Assembly: GCA_028281845.1 (NCBI GenBank)
Contig: JANQJD010000002.1
Location: forward strand, 62,001 to 126,000
DNA length: 64,000 nt
Direction: 5' to 3'
Origin: Rhodospirillales bacterium
Lineage (GTDB): Bacteria > Pseudomonadota > Alphaproteobacteria > Rhodospirillales > Rhodospirillaceae
The first letter of the stretch is position 1; each line of letters starts with the position of its first letter. The position numbers and the translations under genes are program-made. Below the pieces are notes generated by a model. The model did no database searches. It was not told the origin of the DNA and saw only the letters and a list, made by a program, of their open reading frames with translations. This document shows, in pieces, positions 8,702-23,758 of this stretch.

Positions 8702-9800
8702 TGGCGTCTCTCAAAAGGTCATCAGCACTTCAAGAAGAATGAACCGAGCCGTGCGCGTGCAGCACATGAGAGCGCAGCCATGTGAGGAGAGGTGTGAAAT
8801 TGCCTTTTGTCAAGCCAGGCTTTTCGTATCTGCCCGACAGGTCGAATAATTGAGCCGCCATCATGGCACCTAGGGTTTAGGTGGGCTCACACAGAGGAGG
8901 CGGGTCATAGTCTCACCCAGGGCTGCGCCGGAATATTAGTAATAGAAAGTTGATTAAATGAAGTGGATTAACTTTTAAGAGTAAAAAAATGACATGGGCC
9001 AAAATGTTGCATAGGGAAGAAACTCCCGTCCGCCTGCATTTCGATTAACAGCGCTCGTACTGCAAGCTCTCCCAAAGGGTTGCCAGCGCCACGCGCGTAG
9101 CAGACTGAATTCGTACAGGGCATGGCATGACCTGTCGGCTAGATGTGCAGTCAGCTCTATCGTAGCGGGCCGTCATGCGCACATCATCACAGGTGCCTCC
9201 GCAGAACGGGTGGTGACGTGACTCATCTCCAGCCGTCCATGCTGCCAGTCGAAACCGAGCGCCGCCATGAACCGCAAATCTAACTGTCGCTGTGTCTCTA
9301 GGGGCAAAGTCCCTGCTGGGCTGTTTCTCTGTTTTTGCCGCCGTCAGAGCCGAGTAGGGTAGTAGGGTAGGGAGAAAGTCCTCAAGTCCTCCTGCTGCGC
9401 GTCTCGCCTGTCTGCCTGTCGCCTGTCGCCTGTCTATCAGAATACCCTGTTCCTACTGGTCCAGTGGTCCAGCAGAGCCTCATAGGGCAAACACCGTTTG
9501 TCTTGTCCAACCTGCTGCACGCGGGGCACCAGTTCTGCTCTGTGCCAGGCGGGAGAAGTCAGGCACAGAAAGAGCTTCTCGCCAGCGTATTTCACAAACA
9601 AAGAGACTCCATCCTTGCCAATGCTGCAGTGCTGCAACGAGGTCAGATGGCACAGCGGTCGCATGGACACACCCGTGCCGCATTGCGCGTAGGTTAGCAG
9701 CTGCCCATGGGTCCTCAGAAGGAGTCGACTTCTTCTAACCAGGCTCCTACTGCCGTGATCTCGGCCTGGCTGCGAGCGCTCCCAGGGGGGATCATAACAG
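8650..9800 (-). pseudogene. Decayed M32 (Taq-type) carboxypeptidase
   Basis: No intact gene fits here, but the minus strand in shifting frames gives successive fragments of an M32 metallocarboxypeptidase in the right order. Near 9690 are EDPWAAANLRAMRHG and HATAVPSDLVAAL. Near 9470 is YEALLDHW. Near 9270 is RQLDLRFMAALGFDWQHGR. Near 9210 is CDDVRMTARYDRAD. A damaged active site (CHALYEF, where intact enzymes have HEXXH followed by ALYE) is near 9140. Near 8870 is PT-stop-TLGAMMAAQLFD, with a stop codon where Tyr is expected. Near 8790 is FTPLLTWLRSHV. Several frameshifts and stops separate these, and the N-terminal part is missing. The peptidase is certainly dead. Its position explains most of the 1.3-kb gap between dsbD and cobO. 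Confidence 0.85.
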
Positions 9801-9805
9801 CGGTA

Positions 9806-9861
9806 TCCCAATCTATAATGTTTCTCTAGATCCCAATCCCAATCTATAATGTTTCTCTAGA
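9806..9861. repeat. Tandem direct repeat, 25 bp twice
   Basis: A 25-bp unit beginning TCCCAATCTATAATG occurs at 9806-9830 and 9837-9861, separated by TCCCAA, so the period is 31 bp. It lies beyond the surviving 5' end of the M32 pseudogene and upstream of cobO, in non-coding DNA. Confidence 0.9.
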
Positions 9862-10027
9862 GGAGTACGAGCGGAGGACATGAGACAAAAAAACCTCTCA
9901 CGCAACAGTAAAATCAAATCTCCAGATAATATTTTCGCCCAGGAGATGGCACGCCAGAACATTCTTTGTAGAAAAACAAAAAGAGCTTGAGCGATCATTA
10001 AGGCTCAGAGGGGAGAGGAGAACTGGC

Positions 10028-10651
10028 ATGACAACTGACACAGACGACACCGACGGCACAGCGGGTGACCATGCTGAACGCATGGCCAGAAAGAAAAGCG
10101 CTCGTGAGCGTCTTATGCGCGGCAAGAGCGGCCGTAAGGGACTCTTAGTAGTTCACACTGGAAGTGGCAAGGGAAAATCTTCTGCAGCATTTGGTATGGT
10201 GCTCCGCTGTATAGGTCATGGCCTGAAAACAGGGGTAGTCCAGTTCATAAAGGGTGCTAGGGATACGGCTGAGCGTCGGGTCTTGTCAGATTTTCCTGGA
10301 CTTGTCACATTTCTTACAATGGGTGAAGGGTTTACATGGGAAACACAGAGTCGTGATCGTGATATGGCAACGGCCCGACGAGCCTGGGAAGTGGCGGAGA
10401 GCATGTTAGCCGATTCTACGTATCACATGGTTGTCTTAGATGAACTCAACGTTTCTCTGAGGTACAAGCATCTTCCGCTGGAGCGAGTGCTCATAGCAAT
10501 ACTGGCACGGCCAAGGAATCAACATGTGGTTATCACTGGTCGTCACGCTCCTAAAGATTTATTGGATGCAGCTGATTTAGTGACAGAGATGTGTCTTATT
10601 AGACACCACTTTCGCAGTGGTATCGTAGCCCAACCTGGAATAGAATTCTGA
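10028..10651 (+). CDS. cobO: Corrinoid adenosyltransferase (CobO/BtuR family)
   Basis: Transfers the 5'-deoxyadenosyl group of ATP to the corrin cobalt in cobalamin synthesis or salvage. The 207-residue length is typical. The P-loop variant GSGKGKSSAAFGMVLRC is near residue 40, with GVVQFIKG, and the Walker-B-like VVLDELNVSLRY follows. RPRNQHVVITGRHAP and TEMCLIRHHFRSGIVAQPGIEF close the domain as in the family. GGAGAGGAG precedes the ATG. It is followed by cobQ on the same strand after a short gap, matching the usual pairing of adenosylation with the amidation step. Confidence 0.95.
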   Translation: MTTDTDDTDGTAGDHAERMARKKSARERLMRGKSGRKGLLVVHTGSGKGKSSAAFGMVLRCIGHGLKTGVVQFIKGARDTAERRVLSDFPGLVTFLTMGEGFTWETQSRDRDMATARRAWEVAESMLADSTYHMVVLDELNVSLRYKHLPLERVLIAILARPRNQHVVITGRHAPKDLLDAADLVTEMCLIRHHFRSGIVAQPGIEF

Positions 10652-10710
10652 TTTTATAAAACATATGATCTGGCAGGACGATGGCTCCCTGCTCGTCGAT
10701 GAGGACGGGG

Positions 10711-12243
10711 ATGAGTAATTCTTCTTCTATTGCTCCAGCGGCCCTTATGCTGCAGGGCACTGGCTCTGACGTAGGAAAATCTCTGCTTGTTGCTGGGCTT
10801 TGTAGATTATTAACGCGTCGTGGTTTGCGTGTCCGTCCCTTCAAGCCGCAGAATATGTCTAATAACGCTGCCGTCACAGTTGAAGGTGGTGAGATCGGTC
10901 GGGCTCAGGCCATGCAGGCGCAGGCTTGCCGGGTCGCCCCATCAGTGCACATGAATCCAGTCCTGCTGAAGCCGCATGGTGCCGGGAATGCACAAGTGAT
11001 CCTAACCGGTCATGTGTGGGGTAATATCCCCACCAGTGACTATCAGTTGTTGAAAAAAACTTTGATGCCTTCTATCTTAGAAAGTTTTCGGACTCTTACC
11101 ACATGTGCCGACTTAGTAGTGGTAGAAGGAGCTGGCGCGGCCGCAGAAGTGAATCTGCGACATGGCGACATTGCCAATATGGGCTTCGCAGAAGCCGCCA
11201 ATGTGCCGGTTATTATTGTCGGTGACATAGATCGCGGCGGAGTCATTGCCGCCCTTGTTGGTACCCATGTTCTGCTCAGAGATGAGGAAAAAGTACGGAT
11301 TAAGGGATTTCTGATTAACAAATTCCGCGGTGAAAGACGTTTGTTTCACCCAGCTCTAACGCTGATCTCTGCACGAACTGGGTGGCGTTCCTTTGGGGTA
11401 GTACCATGGTTTCATGCGGCCCGTTACTTGCCCGCCGAAGATAGCATGGGCGTGGGATTGCACCAGCAGTCTCACACACTTGCCACAGAGAGTACAGGTG
11501 TCAGAAATAGGGAGAAGGTTCATATTGCAGTACCACTCTTGCCACACATTTCTAACTTTGACGACTTTGACCCACTGCAAGCTGAGTCTGACGTCCTGTT
11601 GTCCTTCATCCCGCCCAGTACGCCGCTGCCTGGTGATGCGGATGTCATTATTCTGCCTGGGTCGAAAGCAACGCTTGCAGATCTGGCAACCCTGCGAGCA
11701 GAAGGCTGGGAAGTTGATATTGCTGCGCATCTCCGCCGGGGCGGTCTAGTGGTGGGGTTGTGTGCTGGGTATCAGATGCTCGGGCGGATGCTGCGCGATC
11801 CCAATGGGATGGAAGGCTCACCTGATGTTGCCGCTGGGTTAGGATTGCTCGATATTGAGACAGTGATCACGCGGCAGAAGGTGCTGAGGGCTGTCACAGC
11901 ATGTGATCTCCTCTCAGGAGAACAGGTGCACGGGTATGAGATACACGCAGGGCGCACAGATGGTCCGGACAGGCAGCAGAGGCCATGGCTCAGGATAGGG
12001 CGGGAGACTGAAGGGGCTTGTTCTGCTGATGGCCTCGTCCGTGGCTGTTATATACATGGTTTGTTCAACTCTGATGGTTTCCGGGAGGCGTTTCTAGGCA
12101 GGCTACGTCCCAGCAGAAGAAAAGCGCTCGCATTTGCAGCACAGGCTGAGGCAACTCTTGAGTCCCTAGCGGATCATCTGGAACACCATGTTGACACCAG
12201 GGCCTTGTTAGCTGTTGCCCTGCAAGGCCATGAGAGCTCATGA
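10711..12243 (+). CDS. cobQ: Cobyric acid synthase (glutamine-hydrolysing)
   Basis: Amidates adenosylcobyrinate a,c-diamide at four side chains using glutamine and ATP. The N-terminal dethiobiotin-synthetase-like ATPase domain carries LMLQGTGSDVGKSLLVAG and PFKPQNMSNNAAVTVEG. The C-terminal type-I glutamine amidotransferase has its nucleophile Cys in VVGLCAGYQMLG and the partner His in CYIHGLFNSDGFR. Of three in-frame ATGs (10681, 10699, 10711) the last is chosen for the GAGGACGGGG before it, giving 510 residues. The frame overlaps nothing and the domain order is complete. It converges on dedA with 25 bp between stops. Confidence 0.95.
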   Translation: MSNSSSIAPAALMLQGTGSDVGKSLLVAGLCRLLTRRGLRVRPFKPQNMSNNAAVTVEGGEIGRAQAMQAQACRVAPSVHMNPVLLKPHGAGNAQVILTGHVWGNIPTSDYQLLKKTLMPSILESFRTLTTCADLVVVEGAGAAAEVNLRHGDIANMGFAEAANVPVIIVGDIDRGGVIAALVGTHVLLRDEEKVRIKGFLINKFRGERRLFHPALTLISARTGWRSFGVVPWFHAARYLPAEDSMGVGLHQQSHTLATESTGVRNREKVHIAVPLLPHISNFDDFDPLQAESDVLLSFIPPSTPLPGDADVIILPGSKATLADLATLRAEGWEVDIAAHLRRGGLVVGLCAGYQMLGRMLRDPNGMEGSPDVAAGLGLLDIETVITRQKVLRAVTACDLLSGEQVHGYEIHAGRTDGPDRQQRPWLRIGRETEGACSADGLVRGCYIHGLFNSDGFREAFLGRLRPSRRKALAFAAQAEATLESLADHLEHHVDTRALLAVALQGHESS

Positions 12244-12268
12244 GAGCAACTCCTCTTCATCGTTCTCG

Positions 12269-12895
12269 TCACTTCGACGAATCATCAGGAGCAGCAGTAT
12301 GAGCAGTATGTCGCCATTTCAGTTGCCTGTACACCATTGCTAAGATGCCGATCATACTTGCAAGACCGACAAAAGGCATAATCACGCCGTAGTACCCGTC
12401 TAATAAGTGTTCCATAGCGTGGCCGAAGAAATAACCACCACTTGTGAAGATGACGGCCCATATCAAAGCAGAGAGCGCATTGAGGAACATAAACCGCCAC
12501 CGAGTGACACCACTGATGGCGATGACGAATGGGCTCACGTTGCGCACCCCATAAATAAATCTGAACGACAGAATGTACAAATCTTGGTATTTTCGCACAA
12601 GCTTGAATGCCCATTCTATTTTAGGTTTTAGATATGGTCTTTCATCTAATAAAGGTTGTCCATAACGCCGCCCAATTGTATAATACAGTTGGTCTCCCAG
12701 AAAACTGCCGGCGAATCCGGACAACGCCACGAGAACTGGGCTCATTAAGTCTTGAGCAGCCGCAATACCTGCTAGAATAACAATGGTCTCTCCTTCCAAG
12801 AAAGTCAGGAGGAGAATCGCGAAATAACCATAAGTATGTAGGAACGTTTCAAGATCACTGAACGTCTCAAGAAATGTGTCCAGAAATCCCCGCAC
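12269..12895 (-). CDS. DedA family membrane protein
   Basis: A 209-residue inner-membrane protein of the DedA/SNARE-associated (VTT) family, thought to act as lipid carrier flippases or transporters. Landmarks are GYFAILLLTFLEGETIVILAG, GSFLGDQLYYTIGRRYG, and FRFIYGVRNVSPFVIAISG, with several hydrophobic helices. A GTG at 12895 preceded by GAGAGGGG is preferred. A longer frame reaches a TTG at 12961 that almost touches the purK stop but has no ribosome-binding site. It follows purE-purK on the same strand, though no functional link is evident. Confidence 0.87.
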   Translation of the reverse strand: MRGFLDTFLETFSDLETFLHTYGYFAILLLTFLEGETIVILAGIAAAQDLMSPVLVALSGFAGSFLGDQLYYTIGRRYGQPLLDERPYLKPKIEWAFKLVRKYQDLYILSFRFIYGVRNVSPFVIAISGVTRWRFMFLNALSALIWAVIFTSGGYFFGHAMEHLLDGYYGVIMPFVGLASMIGILAMVYRQLKWRHTAHTAAPDDSSK

Positions 12896-12962
12896 GTATT
12901 TAACCCCTCTCTCAAACTTACAGTGGGCATAATACTCAGATACAACGTATCTAACAATCAAT

Positions 12963-14066
12963 CTAACACTGATCTATATCCGTGCGGGGTTTCAGATGAG
13001 TCACATGACCCATCTTGCGGCCAGGGCGCGCGTCATTTTTCCCATAAAGATGAAGACGAGCGAACGGATTATTCAGGATGTTTTGCCAACGTGCCACGTC
13101 CTCTTCTCCTAGCAGGTTCAGCATCTCTGCGTCGCAATAACGTGCTGGAGATCCAAGCGGCAATCCGCAGACGGCACGGATGAACTGCTCAAACTGATCA
13201 GTGACACAAGCGTCCAGAGTCCAGTGCCCAGAATTGTGCGGACGTGGTGCCATCTCGTTCATCAGTAGATTTCCCTCGCGAGTCACAAACATCTCAACAG
13301 CCAGAATACCGACAACGTCCAAGACCTCTGCGGCATGCCGTCCCGCCTCCACAGCAGACACCGCCATACGTGAGTGGATCCGCGCGGGCACTTGTGACAT
13401 CTGTAACACAGAGTTGGTATGGTGATTCTCTGCTGGATCAAAAGCCGTCCACGCGCCATCAACGCCACGGGCCACAATGACGGAAAGCTCACGCGTGAAA
13501 TCAACAAAGGCTTCCACCACGCCTACCTCTGAGTCAATGCAATGCCAGGCGTCCTCGAGCGGTGTGCTGTCATCAATCAGAATCTGTCCCTTCCCATCAT
13601 AGCCAAAACGAGCTGTCTTGAGAATAGCTGGCCGCCCTACTTCCGCCACGGCCTGAGCGAGACTCGCTTTGTCAAAGACTCGGCGCCATGGCGCTGTCTT
13701 CAACCCGATAGTGTTGAAAAATGTTTTCTCCCGCACACGATCCTGTGCCACCTTGAGTATCTTCCAAGAGGGACGCACTGGAATCTGTTCTGCGACGAGT
13801 CGCAAACTCTCAATAGGGATGTTTTCAAACTCGAAGGTTGCTACATCTATTTGGGCAGCAAAAGCACGCAGAGCATGCATGTCATCATACGACGCAACAG
13901 TCTTCGTCATCGCAACATGAGCAGCAGGGCTGTCTGTGTCAGGAGTAAAAATATGGCAACGATATCCAAGACGCGCCGCCGCCATGGCAGCCATACGACC
14001 AAGTTGTCCCCCCCCAACGATACCGATAATACTACCAGGAGGAACAGGGAGTGCTGCCTTCTCCAT
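12963..14066 (-). CDS. purK: N5-carboxyaminoimidazole ribonucleotide synthase
   Basis: ATP-grasp enzyme that carboxylates aminoimidazole ribonucleotide with bicarbonate, the step before PurE. The 367-residue protein starts with the nucleotide-binding GSIIGIVGGGQLGRMAAMAA. The ATP-grasp core is visible in RPAILKTARFGYDGKGQ and EAFVDFTRELSVIVARG. The catalytic metal ligands lie in ILAVEMFVTREGNLLMNEMAPRPHNSGHWT (given in part). It begins three bases after the purE stop, so the two form an operon and are probably translationally coupled. Confidence 0.97.
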   Translation of the reverse strand: MEKAALPVPPGSIIGIVGGGQLGRMAAMAAARLGYRCHIFTPDTDSPAAHVAMTKTVASYDDMHALRAFAAQIDVATFEFENIPIESLRLVAEQIPVRPSWKILKVAQDRVREKTFFNTIGLKTAPWRRVFDKASLAQAVAEVGRPAILKTARFGYDGKGQILIDDSTPLEDAWHCIDSEVGVVEAFVDFTRELSVIVARGVDGAWTAFDPAENHHTNSVLQMSQVPARIHSRMAVSAVEAGRHAAEVLDVVGILAVEMFVTREGNLLMNEMAPRPHNSGHWTLDACVTDQFEQFIRAVCGLPLGSPARYCDAEMLNLLGEEDVARWQNILNNPFARLHLYGKNDARPGRKMGHVTHLKPRTDIDQC

Positions 14067-14069
14067 CTG

Positions 14070-14633
14070 TCAAGCTGAATTATTTGAATTATTATCGAGT
14101 GGCTGTTCGGCCACGCCATCCGCGTTGCGCTGACGCCACGCCGCGACCGCTCCAGCGACCGCTGGATGACTCAGACCAATCACCATGGCCGCTAACAGGG
14201 CAGCATTAATAGCACCGGCGCGACCAATTGCTAGTGTCCCAACCGGGACACCCGCTGGCATTTGCACGATAGATAACAAACTGTCCACGCCCTTTAAAGC
14301 CATGCTTTCCATGGGGACGCCAAGCACTGGCAAAGAAGTCAAAGCGGCTGTCATCCCAGGCAAGTGAGCGGCCCCCCCTGCACCGGCAATGACCACCTGA
14401 AGACCACGCTGCTGAACGTCCATCGCATAACGATACAGCCTCTGGGGCGTACGATGGGCGGAAACGATACGCGCTTCATAAGGGATATGCAATTCTGCCA
14501 ATAACGCCGCAGCATAGCGCATGACACCCCAATCAGACTGACTCCCCATAATGATGCTGACAAGCGGCTGATCCTGTCCCAACGTCTTGAACCCCCGTGG
14601 GCCACAATACACCCCCCCGCAGAGGAACACCAT
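14070..14633 (-). CDS. purE: N5-carboxyaminoimidazole ribonucleotide mutase
   Basis: Catalyses rearrangement of N5-CAIR to 4-carboxyaminoimidazole ribonucleotide in purine synthesis. The class I PurE core is clear: [34 protein letters not shown] (active-site His), [25 protein letters not shown] and [13 protein letters not shown]. The start at 14633 adds about 23 residues before the conserved core and has only GAGG nearby, so the true start could be downstream. The C-terminal Asn/Ser-rich tail is low complexity. It is first gene of the purE-purK pair. Confidence 0.95.
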   Translation of the reverse strand: MVFLCGGVYCGPRGFKTLGQDQPLVSIIMGSQSDWGVMRYAAALLAELHIPYEARIVSAHRTPQRLYRYAMDVQQRGLQVVIAGAGGAAHLPGMTAALTSLPVLGVPMESMALKGVDSLLSIVQMPAGVPVGTLAIGRAGAINAALLAAMVIGLSHPAVAGAVAAWRQRNADGVAEQPLDNNSNNSA

Positions 14634-14679
14634 AGCGCCTCAGCGCTGATGGTTCAGTGACGGTGCAGTCCACGCCCCT

Positions 14680-15294
14680 TCAACGGGAGTAGAACTCGAT
14701 CACCAAATTTGGTTCCATCTGAATAGGATAAGGAACGTCTGCCAGTTTTGGGCCACGTACAAAACGGCCTTTCAGTGTTTTGTTCTCTACGTCCAGATAG
14801 TCTGGTATGTCACGCTCGTCCGACCGCGCTGATTCCAGAAATAAAGAAATCCGCTTTGACTTCTCCTTAACCTCAATCGCATCACCATCGCGTACGCGAT
14901 ATGACGGGATTGTAACACGACGGCCATTGACAAGGATGTGTCCGTGACTCGCCGCTTGACGAGCGGCAAAGACTGTTGGCACAAACTTCATACGATAGAT
15001 AACCGCATCAAGACGACGTTCTAACAGGTCTATCAGGTTTGCCGACGTGTCTCCACGTCGGCGCACAGCTTCAGCATAGTAACGCCGGAACTGTTTTTCA
15101 GAGATATTGCTGTAATAACCCTTCAGTTTCTGTTTCGCGATCAGCTGAATACCATAATCAGATGGCTTGCGACGGCGGGCCCCGTGCTGGCCAGGACCAG
15201 AATCACGACGGGTGATCGGACTCTTCGGACGGCCCCACAGGTTGACCTGTAAACGGCGGTCTATTTTGTGTTTAGCAGTATAACGCTTTGTCAT
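14680..15294 (-). CDS. rpsD: 30S ribosomal protein S4
   Basis: Primary 16S rRNA-binding protein of the small subunit body. The ATG at 15294 gives [20 protein letters not shown], the conserved alphaproteobacterial N-terminus, and 204 residues. The frame continues nine codons upstream but that extension is not conserved. The [18 protein letters not shown] segment and the S4 RNA-binding domain ([30 protein letters not shown]) are complete. It is a single gene between purE and lepA, and no r-protein operon is nearby. Confidence 0.97.
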   Translation of the reverse strand: MTKRYTAKHKIDRRLQVNLWGRPKSPITRRDSGPGQHGARRRKPSDYGIQLIAKQKLKGYYSNISEKQFRRYYAEAVRRRGDTSANLIDLLERRLDAVIYRMKFVPTVFAARQAASHGHILVNGRRVTIPSYRVRDGDAIEVKEKSKRISLFLESARSDERDIPDYLDVENKTLKGRFVRGPKLADVPYPIQMEPNLVIEFYSR

Positions 15295-15520
15295 AGTTCT
15301 GAACTGCTTCCTGGTTGTCAATGGCCATGGCCACGTAAAGGTACCACTCGTCCCACTCTTCCTTCGGAATCACCACGACAGTTCCACACTCACATTGTGT
15401 GCAGAAAAAAAAGGCGGGCCGGACATTGCCCGAGCATGTCAGCCGTTCCCGTTCTGGAGAGACCCATAGCGTAATGGCGCAACGACTGTCAAGAAAAGTA
15501 AAGTACTCTATCACAGCCAC
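15272..15520 (-). other. Cysteine-containing short ORF of uncertain status
   Basis: An 82-codon frame upstream of rpsD on the same strand overlaps the rpsD start in another frame. It contains LTCSGNVRPAFFFCTQCECG followed by [18 protein letters not shown]. The cysteine spacing and the DEWYLYVA-like stretch vaguely recall the C-terminal part of GFA/CENP-V zinc proteins. It may be the remnant of such a gene truncated at rpsD, a real small zinc protein, or chance. Confidence 0.3.
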
Positions 15521-15570
15521 GAGATTGCACCACGCAATGTGATCGCCTATGCTTCTAGAAGAGATAAATC

Positions 15571-17373
15571 ATGAGTGACCTGTCTTACATTCGTAACTTC
15601 ACAATCATCGCCCACATTGACCATGGCAAGTCAACTCTAGCCGACCGTCTCATTCAGCGGTGTTGCAGCCTGGGGGAACGGGAGATGAAGCAACAAATGC
15701 TCGATTCGATGGATATCGAGCGCGAGCGTGGCATCACTATTAAAGCACAAACTGTACGGTTGCAATACACGGCTCGAGATGGCTCAATTTACCAATTAAA
15801 CATTGTAGATACACCAGGTCATGTAGATTTTTACTATGAAGTAAGCCGATCTCTTACAGCCTGTGAGGGATCTATCTTGGTGGTAGACGCCTCACAGGGT
15901 GTAGAGGCCCAGACTCTGGCCAATGCCCATCTGGCCATTGAGGCCGGGCACGAAATTCTTCCTGTCCTGAACAAAATAGACCTGCCTGCAGCAGAACCCA
16001 AGCGTATCCTGCAGCAAATGGAGGACGTGCTTGGCATTAAGGGTAGCCATGCGCTTTTAGTTTCTGCCAAAACGGGTTTGGGCATTGACAATGTACTGGA
16101 ATCCATCGTGTGCTCTTTGCCCCCGCCTCTCGGTGAGAGAGAGGCACCGCTGAAAGCGCTGTTGATAGATTCCTGGTACGATACTTACCTCGGGGTTGTC
16201 ATTCTGATCCGAATCAAGGACGGAGTATTAAAAAAAGGTCAGCGCATTCGCATGCTGGCGACCAATGCGACCTACCAGGTTGATCGCATTGGCTATTTTG
16301 TCCCCAAGATGATTATGGGAGAATCCCTCACGCCGGGAGAGATCGGCTATATCACGGCCGGTATTAAAAAAGTTGCTGATTGCCGTATCGGCGACACATT
16401 AACTGACGGGCACTCTCCGATCACTACGGCACTGCCTAGTCCAAAAATACCATCAAAAGTAGTATTTTGTGGTATATTTCCAACAGATTCCTCTTTTTAC
16501 ACATTGCTACGCGAAAGTTTAGAAAAACTTTCCCTGAATGATGCAAGTTTCAGCTATCTCCCTGAAACTTCCGCTGCCCTGGGATCTGGTTTCCGCTGTG
16601 GTTTTCTTGGACTCCTGCACATGGAAATTATACAGGAAAGACTAGAGCGCGAATTCCACGTGGATATAATCACTACTGCACCAAGCGTCGCCTATCGTGT
16701 CCATAAAAAAAATGGTACACTACAAGAACTACATAATCCAATAGACATGCCGGATCGTAGCACGATCAGTTATATTGAGGAGCCCTGGGTTCTGGCGACT
16801 ATTTTGTTACCAGACTCTTATTTGGGTGCTGTTTTTTCTCTCTGTACAGAGAGACGTGGTCAGCAGCGTGACCTGATCTATAAAAGTGGCAGGGCTCTCA
16901 TGGTCTACAAACTGCCGCTGAACGAGGTCGTTTTTGATTTTCACGACAGACTGCAATCTCTCTCGCGTGGCTATGCGAGTTTCAACTACGAAATGGCTGA
17001 GTATGCGGCTAGCGATTTAGTCAAAATTACTATTCTTGTGAATGGCACGTCTGTGGACGCTCTTGCCTTCATTGCCCATCGCGGAACGGCAGAGAATCGC
17101 GGTCGGCAAATCTGTGAACGGCTTAAAGAACTCATTCCACGCCATCTGTTTAAGATTCCCATTCAAGCAGCCATCGGGGGGCAGGTCATCGCCCGTCAGA
17201 CTATTCCAGCTCTGCGTAAGGACGTGACGGCCAAGTGCTATGGTGGCGATATCACACGTAAGCGCAAGTTGCTCAACAAGCAGAGAGAAGGGAAGAAAAA
17301 AATGCAGCAGTTCGGCAAAGTTCGGATTCCCCAGTCTGTCTTCATCAAGGCCCTGCGTCTTGGACAGGAATAA
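15571..17373 (+). CDS. lepA: Elongation factor 4 (LepA back-translocase)
   Basis: Ribosome-associated GTPase that affects translocation and assembly. The 600-residue length is standard. G motifs: [14 protein letters not shown] (G1), [12 protein letters not shown] (G2), DTPGHVDF (G3, followed by Tyr where Ala or Ser is common), NKIDLP (G4) and VSAKTG (G5). The LepA-specific C-terminal domain ends [20 protein letters not shown] and [12 protein letters not shown]. Two or three AT-rich stretches (15785-15850, 16440-16520, 16625-16750) interrupt GC-balanced codon use, one of them across the invariant G3 motif. Confidence 0.97.
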   Translation: MSDLSYIRNFTIIAHIDHGKSTLADRLIQRCCSLGEREMKQQMLDSMDIERERGITIKAQTVRLQYTARDGSIYQLNIVDTPGHVDFYYEVSRSLTACEGSILVVDASQGVEAQTLANAHLAIEAGHEILPVLNKIDLPAAEPKRILQQMEDVLGIKGSHALLVSAKTGLGIDNVLESIVCSLPPPLGEREAPLKALLIDSWYDTYLGVVILIRIKDGVLKKGQRIRMLATNATYQVDRIGYFVPKMIMGESLTPGEIGYITAGIKKVADCRIGDTLTDGHSPITTALPSPKIPSKVVFCGIFPTDSSFYTLLRESLEKLSLNDASFSYLPETSAALGSGFRCGFLGLLHMEIIQERLEREFHVDIITTAPSVAYRVHKKNGTLQELHNPIDMPDRSTISYIEEPWVLATILLPDSYLGAVFSLCTERRGQQRDLIYKSGRALMVYKLPLNEVVFDFHDRLQSLSRGYASFNYEMAEYAASDLVKITILVNGTSVDALAFIAHRGTAENRGRQICERLKELIPRHLFKIPIQAAIGGQVIARQTIPALRKDVTAKCYGGDITRKRKLLNKQREGKKKMQQFGKVRIPQSVFIKALRLGQE

Positions 17374-17545
17374 AGTAGAAAATTTTTCCCTCACATAGAA
17401 CAACTCTTTTTTCTTCTAAAAGAGACATTCCTGGCTCTGCCAATGTCTGTCTGAGCCGCGATTCGTCATTTCCGACAGGCTACACTACAAGGTCTCGCGG
17501 GGACTCAGCATTACGTCAGGAATCATTAATCATTGAAGGTCTTTT

Positions 17546-17903
17546 GTGGTCCACGTGAACGGCATTGTCTGTACTCCTTCAGGGAGCAAACTGTGGATTG
17601 GTCGACGCAGTAGAACAAAAACAGTAGAGCCATGCAAACTAGACAACGTAACAGCTGGAGGAATACCAGCTGATATATCTCATCATCTGATGAAAGAATG
17701 CTCTGAAGAAGAAAATATCCCAAGAATTTTATTGCAAAAATAGCGGGGCCATTAGCTATTGTATGGAAAACGGCCATGGCCTGAAATCGGACTGTATGTT
17801 CTTTTTCGATCTCCATCTGCCATCAGCAGCTGATGGTGATGGTGAAATGGAGGCTTTCACTTTAATGCCCGTGCCAGACGGCATAGAAAAAGTACGGACC
17901 TAA
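17546..17903 (+). pseudogene. Broken Nudix hydrolase (thiamine-pyrophosphokinase-like, DUF4743 type)
   Basis: Two adjacent frames on the plus strand reproduce one Nudix protein. The first (17546-17743) reads VVHVNGIV, KLWIGRRSRTKT, KLDNVTAGGIP and KECSEEENIP. The second (about 17733-17903) reads GAISYCMENGHGLKSDCMFF, FDLHLPS and GEMEAFTLMPV. A frameshift separates them at about 17740. The Nudix box is also shortened: the Glu expected after the GG-x5 spacer is missing while the REUXEE-like KECSEE remains. The N-terminal domain usual in this family is absent. No function is expected. Confidence 0.8.
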
Positions 17904-18311
17904 TTTCAACCAAAGACAGCAAATTACGGAATCTATCAGAGAGAGATCTAGGAAAAGCTGTGCATACAAATTAAAATTGCAATCAGAAATATGTTGCTAC
18001 TTAATATATGAGTCTTTCTGTAGAGAGCACGCCCCTGATTCACGTCAGTTCATGGGAAAAACGGCGTGGCCGGGAACTGCCAGACTAGGCAACCAGAATC
18101 CTCGCAAGAGGGGAAACCATTGTCCATACGCATAGTGTTGTCAAAAGAGAGACTACTGCAACGCAGGTGTTCTGGTGCCGAGTCCGGTTGCTGGGCTGAC
18201 TCTCTCAAAGCGAGCAAACATGTTATGACTCAAAGAAAAAAACATGTTATGATTCAAGAAAATTGATATGTCGCACAAGCGTTTTTCCGCGCATGGCTCT
18301 ATCACGCAGAA
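17904..18311. other. Non-coding gap before hemA with a 24-bp tandem repeat
   Basis: No gene is recognised. The first part may hold the decayed 3' end of the Nudix gene. At 18216-18260 a unit starting AAACATGTTATGA repeats with a 24-bp period and one or two mismatches. No terminator or confident promoter is seen. Confidence 0.5.
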
Positions 18312-23758
<5,447 letters not shown>

